Origin: ZC4RG30 sp964632365
GTDB taxonomy: Bacteria; Pseudomonadota; Gammaproteobacteria; Steroidobacterales; Steroidobacteraceae
Direction: 5' to 3'
Assembly: GCA_964632365.1 (NCBI GenBank)
Contig: CAZWDR010000103.1
Coordinates: 1 to 9,184 of the forward strand
DNA: 9,184 nt
In this document: positions 6,048 through 9,184 of the stretch, one piece after another
Layout of the letters: every line of letters begins with the position of its first letter
Numbering within the stretch: position 1 is the first letter of the stretch
Program-made: the position numbers and the translations under genes
Notes under the pieces: generated by a model
Databases searched by the model: none
The model's input: the letters and a program-made list of their open reading frames with translations, nothing else
What the model was told of the DNA's origin: nothing

Positions 6048-6914
6048 CTAATCCGTCTCCATCGGCGCTGCGCCGTCCTGCGTCCATTCCAGCAGCGATC
6101 CGTCGTAGAGCGCGACGTCCTCGAAGCCCAGCAGCGCGAGCACAAAGGCATCCGCGGCGGCCGCAATGCCGCCACCGCAGTAGGTGATCACCGGCGCCTG
6201 ATCCTGCACACCCGCCTGCCGGAACAGCGCGCGCAGCTCCTCCGCAGGGCGCAGCGCATTGGTCGCGGGATCGCGCAGCGCGGCGGCCGGCACGTTGATG
6301 CTTCCCGGGATGCGTCCCGGCCGCGCAACGCGGGTGACGCGGCCGGCGAACTCGTCCGGCGACAACGCGTTGACGAGCCGGGTGTGCGGCTGCGTGAGCG
6401 CGTCGAGGACATCCTGCTTGCGCGCGATGAGCTGCGGCCGCGGCCGCGCGATGAACTGCGCCGGGGGATGATCCGGCGGATCGCGCGAGACCGGTCGTCC
6501 TTCCGCGGTCCACTTGGTCCAGCCGCCATTGAGCACGCTGGCAGCATCGAAGCCGAAGGCGCGCAGCATCCACCAGACGCGCGCGGCCCAGGTGCCGCCG
6601 CCCATGTCATAGAGCACCACGCGGGTGCCCTCGCCAACACCGTGGCGCGACATGGCGGCGGCGAACTGCTGCGGCGGGGGCATCATGATGGGCAGCGGAC
6701 TGTCGGGATCAGACAGATCACCGGGCAGGTCGGCATGGTCGCTGCCGGGAATGTGGCCACGCGCCCAGTCCGCGCGCGCGCTTTCCGGCCGCACACCGCC
6801 ATCCGCCGTCGGTCTCAGGTGGACCGTGCAATCGAGAATGCGCAGCGCCGGATCGTCGAGCTGTGTTGCGAGATCCGCGGTCTCGATCAGCCATTGTGGA
6901 TTCCTGAAAGTCAT
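6048..6914 (-). CDS. sseA: Two-domain 3-mercaptopyruvate/thiosulfate sulfurtransferase
   Basis: A 288-residue cytoplasmic tandem rhodanese with no signal peptide. The N-terminal domain (about residues 5-135) has RGHIPGSDHADLP and the structural but inactive loop YDMGGGTWAARVWWMLRAFG, with Asp in place of the catalytic Cys. The linker and C-terminal domain (about 145-280) carry GRIPGSINVP and the active loop YC246GGGIAAAADAF, then the closing YDGSLLEW. The C-G-x-G-I/V-x-A loop is of the 3-mercaptopyruvate sulfurtransferase type and differs from the basic loop of mitochondrial rhodanese (CRKGVT). Known reaction: transfer of sulfur from 3-mercaptopyruvate or thiosulfate to cyanide or a thiol acceptor. 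The start is ATG 6914-6912, with GGGAG (complement of 6920-6924) five bases upstream. GTG 6920 in frame overlaps that site and is less likely. It lies 50 bp after the MFS gene and upstream of the DUF442 gene on the same strand. The symbol follows the E. coli homologue. Confidence 0.92.
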   Translation of the reverse strand: MTFRNPQWLIETADLATQLDDPALRILDCTVHLRPTADGGVRPESARADWARGHIPGSDHADLPGDLSDPDSPLPIMMPPPQQFAAAMSRHGVGEGTRVVLYDMGGGTWAARVWWMLRAFGFDAASVLNGGWTKWTAEGRPVSRDPPDHPPAQFIARPRPQLIARKQDVLDALTQPHTRLVNALSPDEFAGRVTRVARPGRIPGSINVPAAALRDPATNALRPAEELRALFRQAGVQDQAPVITYCGGGIAAAADAFVLALLGFEDVALYDGSLLEWTQDGAAPMETD

Positions 6915-6964
6915 GTCCACTCCCGATATGTGTGCGGCGACTTGAGCGACATTGAAAGTTCAAT

Positions 6965-8158
6965 TCACGACGCGACGGCATCCCTGCGCACGGACTTCTC
7001 CAATCCCGTCACGAGCAGCAACGCCAGCAGGCAGATCGTCAGCACCGGATACGGGGATTCGGCGCTGAACAACCCCAGCGTCTGCACGGCCAGCGCCGCC
7101 ATCACCTGCTGCGCGCAGCCGACCAGACCCCAGCCGCTGCCGACGTGGGGACTGGACTGCACCACCGCCCGCGCGGACACCGTCGGCAGGGCCAGGCCCA
7201 GCCCGAAGTTCAGCATCAGCCCCGCAGGGATGAACAGCGCCAGCGGATGCCGCGCGCCCAGCGCCATCAGCAGCAGGCCGAGCAGGCAGGAGCACGCGGC
7301 GAATGATGCGCCCGCGCCCACCAGCCGGTGCTGCCCGAAGCTCGAGCCGTACTTGAGCACGAAAAAGTTGCCCGCGAAGTATCCCAGCGGTAGCAACACG
7401 AAGTAATAGGCAAACTCGGTCGGCGGGCGATCAAAGGCCTCCACCATCAGGTGCGGGGCGATCGACAGGAATGCCGGGTAGGCGGAATAGAGCAGCCCGA
7501 CCTGCAGCAGCAGCACCGGCATGCCCGGGCTGGTCAGGACCGAGACGGTCGGCCGGTGGAAATGCAGGATGGATCCGCCCCGCATGGTCCGCTGCGCGGG
7601 GGGCAGGGTCTCCGGCTGCTTGAGCGCAACGCCCGCCAGCAGGCCCAGTGCCAGCACGGCGCCGAAGGTCTGGATGGCCTGCCAGCCGCCGGCCGCCATG
7701 ATCAGGTTGCCCAGCAGCGGCGCGACACTCTGCACGACCAGCATCAGCATGGTCATCTGCGCCACGGACCGCGCCAGCTGTTCGCCGGGCGAGACATCGG
7801 CCACGATCGCGCGTGCGCTGATGAAGGCCATCGCGCAGCCCAGGGACTGCAGGACGCGCGCCATCGCCAGCCACAGCAATGACGGGGCGAGCGCGGCCAG
7901 CACGGAGCCGGCGATGAATCCGGCCAGGCCCGCGAGCAGGCAGGGGCGGCGGCCGAATCGATCGGTGAGCGGCCCGAGCAGCACCAGCCCGGCGCCAAAC
8001 GCCAGCAGTGCCGAGCTCACCGTGGCCTGCACCTCGGCCACGCTGGCGCTGAAGTGCGCCTGGACCGCCGGAACGGACGGCAGGTACAGGTTGAGGCTCA
8101 GGGGCCCGAGCGACGTGCAGGCCGCCAGCAGGATCATCAGCCCGAGGTGGTGCCTCAC
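6965..8158 (-). CDS. Bcr/CflA-family MFS multidrug-type exporter
   Basis: A 397-residue, very hydrophobic protein with a layout of about 12 transmembrane helices in the inner membrane. The first helix ends in SLNLYLPSVPAVQ, matching the (M/L)YLP-x-(L/V)P signature of the drug:H+ antiporter-1 Bcr/CflA group. The helix 2-3 loop GPLTDRFGRRP is MFS motif A. The SARAIVADV segment in helix 4 and a longer basic central loop (about 185-205, KQPETLPPAQRTMRGG) also fit. Members export drugs or small metabolites by proton antiport; the substrate here is unknown. The start is GTG 8158-8156 with no strong ribosome-binding site. ATG seven codons downstream (8137-8135) is an alternative but would shorten the N-terminus before helix 1. 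It is the first gene of the minus-strand set with the sulfurtransferase and DUF442 genes, which allows but does not prove export of a sulfur compound. Confidence 0.9.
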   Translation of the reverse strand: MRHHLGLMILLAACTSLGPLSLNLYLPSVPAVQAHFSASVAEVQATVSSALLAFGAGLVLLGPLTDRFGRRPCLLAGLAGFIAGSVLAALAPSLLWLAMARVLQSLGCAMAFISARAIVADVSPGEQLARSVAQMTMLMLVVQSVAPLLGNLIMAAGGWQAIQTFGAVLALGLLAGVALKQPETLPPAQRTMRGGSILHFHRPTVSVLTSPGMPVLLLQVGLLYSAYPAFLSIAPHLMVEAFDRPPTEFAYYFVLLPLGYFAGNFFVLKYGSSFGQHRLVGAGASFAACSCLLGLLLMALGARHPLALFIPAGLMLNFGLGLALPTVSARAVVQSSPHVGSGWGLVGCAQQVMAALAVQTLGLFSAESPYPVLTICLLALLLVTGLEKSVRRDAVAS

Positions 8159-8208
8159 CGGCGCATCCGCGGCCCACCGCCTGTGGTGAGGGCCTTCGGT
8201 CCGGTTCG

Positions 8209-8240
8209 TTGCGCAGGGTCAGGTCGCATGATGTGATGCG
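8209..8240 (+). promoter_or_regulatory. Candidate promoter with overlapping palindrome upstream of the alpha/beta hydrolase
   Basis: TTGCGC (8209-8214) and TGTGAT (8232-8237) are separated by 17 bases and resemble a weak -35/-10 pair (three and four of six matches). A perfect inverted repeat, CGCAT (8225-8229) and ATGCG (8236-8240) around a six-base centre, overlaps the -10 and could be an operator. It lies in the 124-bp divergent gap between the MFS and hydrolase genes. This is a motif-level call only. Confidence 0.3.
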
Positions 8241-8251
8241 GATTGTCGTCG

Positions 8252-8271
8252 ATTGCCGGACCCCCGGCGAT
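8252..8271 (+). other. Leader stem-loop abutting the hydrolase ribosome-binding site
   Basis: ATTGCCGG (8252-8259) pairs with CCGGCGAT (8264-8271) around ACCC: seven Watson-Crick pairs and one T-G wobble, with a four-base loop. The next base begins GAGGAG (8272-8277), the ribosome-binding site of the hydrolase at 8283. The position suggests a role in translation initiation or 5'-end stability. No T-run follows, so it is not a terminator. Confidence 0.4.
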
Positions 8272-8282
8272 GAGGAGCAGTC

Positions 8283-9184
8283 ATGCGACATCGTGGACAT
8301 CAGATCATCCGCGCGCTGGTTCTGGGCCTGCTGGCCAGCACCATCGGCCAGCATGCGGCGGCGGCCGATCCGGCGGGATCGGGACCGGAGCCTGCGGTGC
8401 TGCGCACGGAAGCCAGCCTGCCCACGCACACCGTGTATCGCCCGGCGACCCTGAAGGGCCGCTATCCCGTGGTGCTCTGGGGCAATGGCTCGTGCGTGAA
8501 CAGCAACTACGGCTATCGGGAGTTCCTTGCCGAGATTGCCTCGCATGGCTTCATCGTGCTGGCGATTGGTCCGTACCGCGACGCGCCGGCGCCCCGTCAG
8601 CAGCGTCCGGAGAATCCCGCCGACTGGCCGCCGTTCGAGACCAGCCACAGGCAGATGCTCGATGCGCTGGACTGGATCACGGCCGAAAGCCGCCGGCCTG
8701 AAAGCCCCTATTTCAACCAGGTGGCAGTGGACAAGGTGGCGGTGATGGGCCACTCCTGCGGCGGCCTGCAGACTGTTCGCGTGTCCACCGATCCGCGCAT
8801 CACCACCGCGGTGGTCCTCAACAGCGGCATGATCACCGATGAGGACCAGTACATGGTCCGCCATGGACTGCAGCGTTCGATCCTCGAGCGCATGCACGCA
8901 CCGATCGCTTATTTCATCGGCGGCGAGACGGACATCGCGTGGGCCAACGCGGAAATGGACTGGAAGGAACTGCAGGCGCTGCGGATTCCGGCGATCAACG
9001 CAAACATGGACGTGGGGCACGGCGCCACGTACCACCTGCCCAACGGGGGCCCCTTCGCCAGCGGCCCACTGGCCTGGCTGCAATGGCAGCTCAAGGGTGA
9101 TCCTGCGGCGCGCGCGATGTTTGTCGGCGACGGCTGCGGATTCTGCGACGGCCAGAGCTGGCAACTGCGCCGCCACCGGCTGGA
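8283..9184 (+). CDS. Exported serine alpha/beta hydrolase (PETase/dienelactone-hydrolase-like), 3' end missing
   Basis: Open to the right edge (300 codons). A signal peptide (MRHRGHQIIRALVLG to about AAAA at residue 25) is followed by an alpha/beta hydrolase fold. RYPVVLWGNGSC supplies the strand and likely oxyanion region. The nucleophile elbow is VMGHS158CGG. The acid is probably Asp217 in FIGGETD and the base His246 in VGHGATY, giving a complete Ser-Asp-His triad in the normal order. The C-terminal GDGCGFCDGQSWQL resembles the closing Cys-x-x-Cys segment of this family, so only a few residues are likely missing. The family includes secreted carboxylesterases related to PET hydrolases and chlorophyllase/dienelactone hydrolases; the substrate here is unknown. 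GAGGAG (8272-8277) lies five bases before ATG 8283. Cysteines at the oxyanion region, next to the nucleophile and at the C-terminus suggest disulfides. The gene is divergent from the MFS gene. Confidence 0.88.
   Translation, partial: MRHRGHQIIRALVLGLLASTIGQHAAAADPAGSGPEPAVLRTEASLPTHTVYRPATLKGRYPVVLWGNGSCVNSNYGYREFLAEIASHGFIVLAIGPYRDAPAPRQQRPENPADWPPFETSHRQMLDALDWITAESRRPESPYFNQVAVDKVAVMGHSCGGLQTVRVSTDPRITTAVVLNSGMITDEDQYMVRHGLQRSILERMHAPIAYFIGGETDIAWANAEMDWKELQALRIPAINANMDVGHGATYHLPNGGPFASGPLAWLQWQLKGDPAARAMFVGDGCGFCDGQSWQLRRHRL

Noticed and set aside
5718..7406. Long plus-strand open frame opposite the DUF442, sulfurtransferase and MFS genes
   Set aside because: Antisense shadow of three genes with conserved catalytic motifs; the translation has no family features.
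7431..9176. A very long open frame on the minus strand across the MFS and hydrolase genes
   Set aside because: It overlaps two well-supported genes with clear family motifs, its translation is low-complexity Arg/Ala/Gly/Pro-rich, and such antisense frames are expected in GC-rich DNA.

Overview
This is a GC-rich, gene-dense chromosomal window, roughly two thirds G+C by eye. It probably comes from a gammaproteobacterium of the Xanthomonadales/Steroidobacter type. The pointers are a SlyD with a histidine tail, a Bcr/CflA-type transporter, TAGAAT-like -10 elements, exported TlpA-like and metallo-beta-lactamase-fold proteins, and GTG/TTG starts. The exact taxon cannot be fixed from the sequence alone. 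No RNA gene, insertion sequence, integrase, CRISPR array or phage gene was seen.

Layout. (1) 1-314, minus: the N-terminal part of an exported DUF6265-like protein that runs off the left edge. (2) 315-530: a divergent intergenic region with five perfect copies of an 8-bp repeat and a candidate promoter. (3) 531-1013, plus: SlyD-type peptidyl-prolyl isomerase with a TTG start. (4) 1117-3027, plus: a tight three-gene unit of exported proteins. It holds a rhodanese-like protein with an enlarged cysteine-rich loop, a TlpA-like thioredoxin whose start overlaps the previous stop (ATGA), and a B3-like metallo-beta-lactamase-fold hydrolase. (5) 3200-5434, plus: a large lipoprotein with seven FG-GAP-like repeats, probably one beta-propeller. 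(6) 8158 down to 5471, minus: Bcr/CflA-family MFS exporter, then a cytoplasmic 3-mercaptopyruvate/thiosulfate sulfurtransferase, then an exported DUF442 phosphatase/rhodanese-like protein. They are separated by 50 and 82 bp and are a plausible operon. (7) 8283 to the right edge, plus: an exported serine alpha/beta hydrolase (PETase/dienelactone-hydrolase-like). It is divergent from the MFS gene and cut a few residues short of its expected end.

How they may work together. Five of the nine genes have folds linked to sulfane-sulfur or thiol chemistry (rhodanese, TlpA, MBL fold, two-domain sulfurtransferase, DUF442). They form two groups facing each other across the FG-GAP gene. At least four of the five appear to be exported. 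A periplasmic thiol/persulfide-handling neighbourhood is a reasonable hypothesis, but the sequence does not prove it. I see no sign of a defence or mobile system. The points most worth a second look are the unusual C-G-C-C-P-W-E-R-C loop of the rhodanese-like protein and the sulfur-themed gene grouping.
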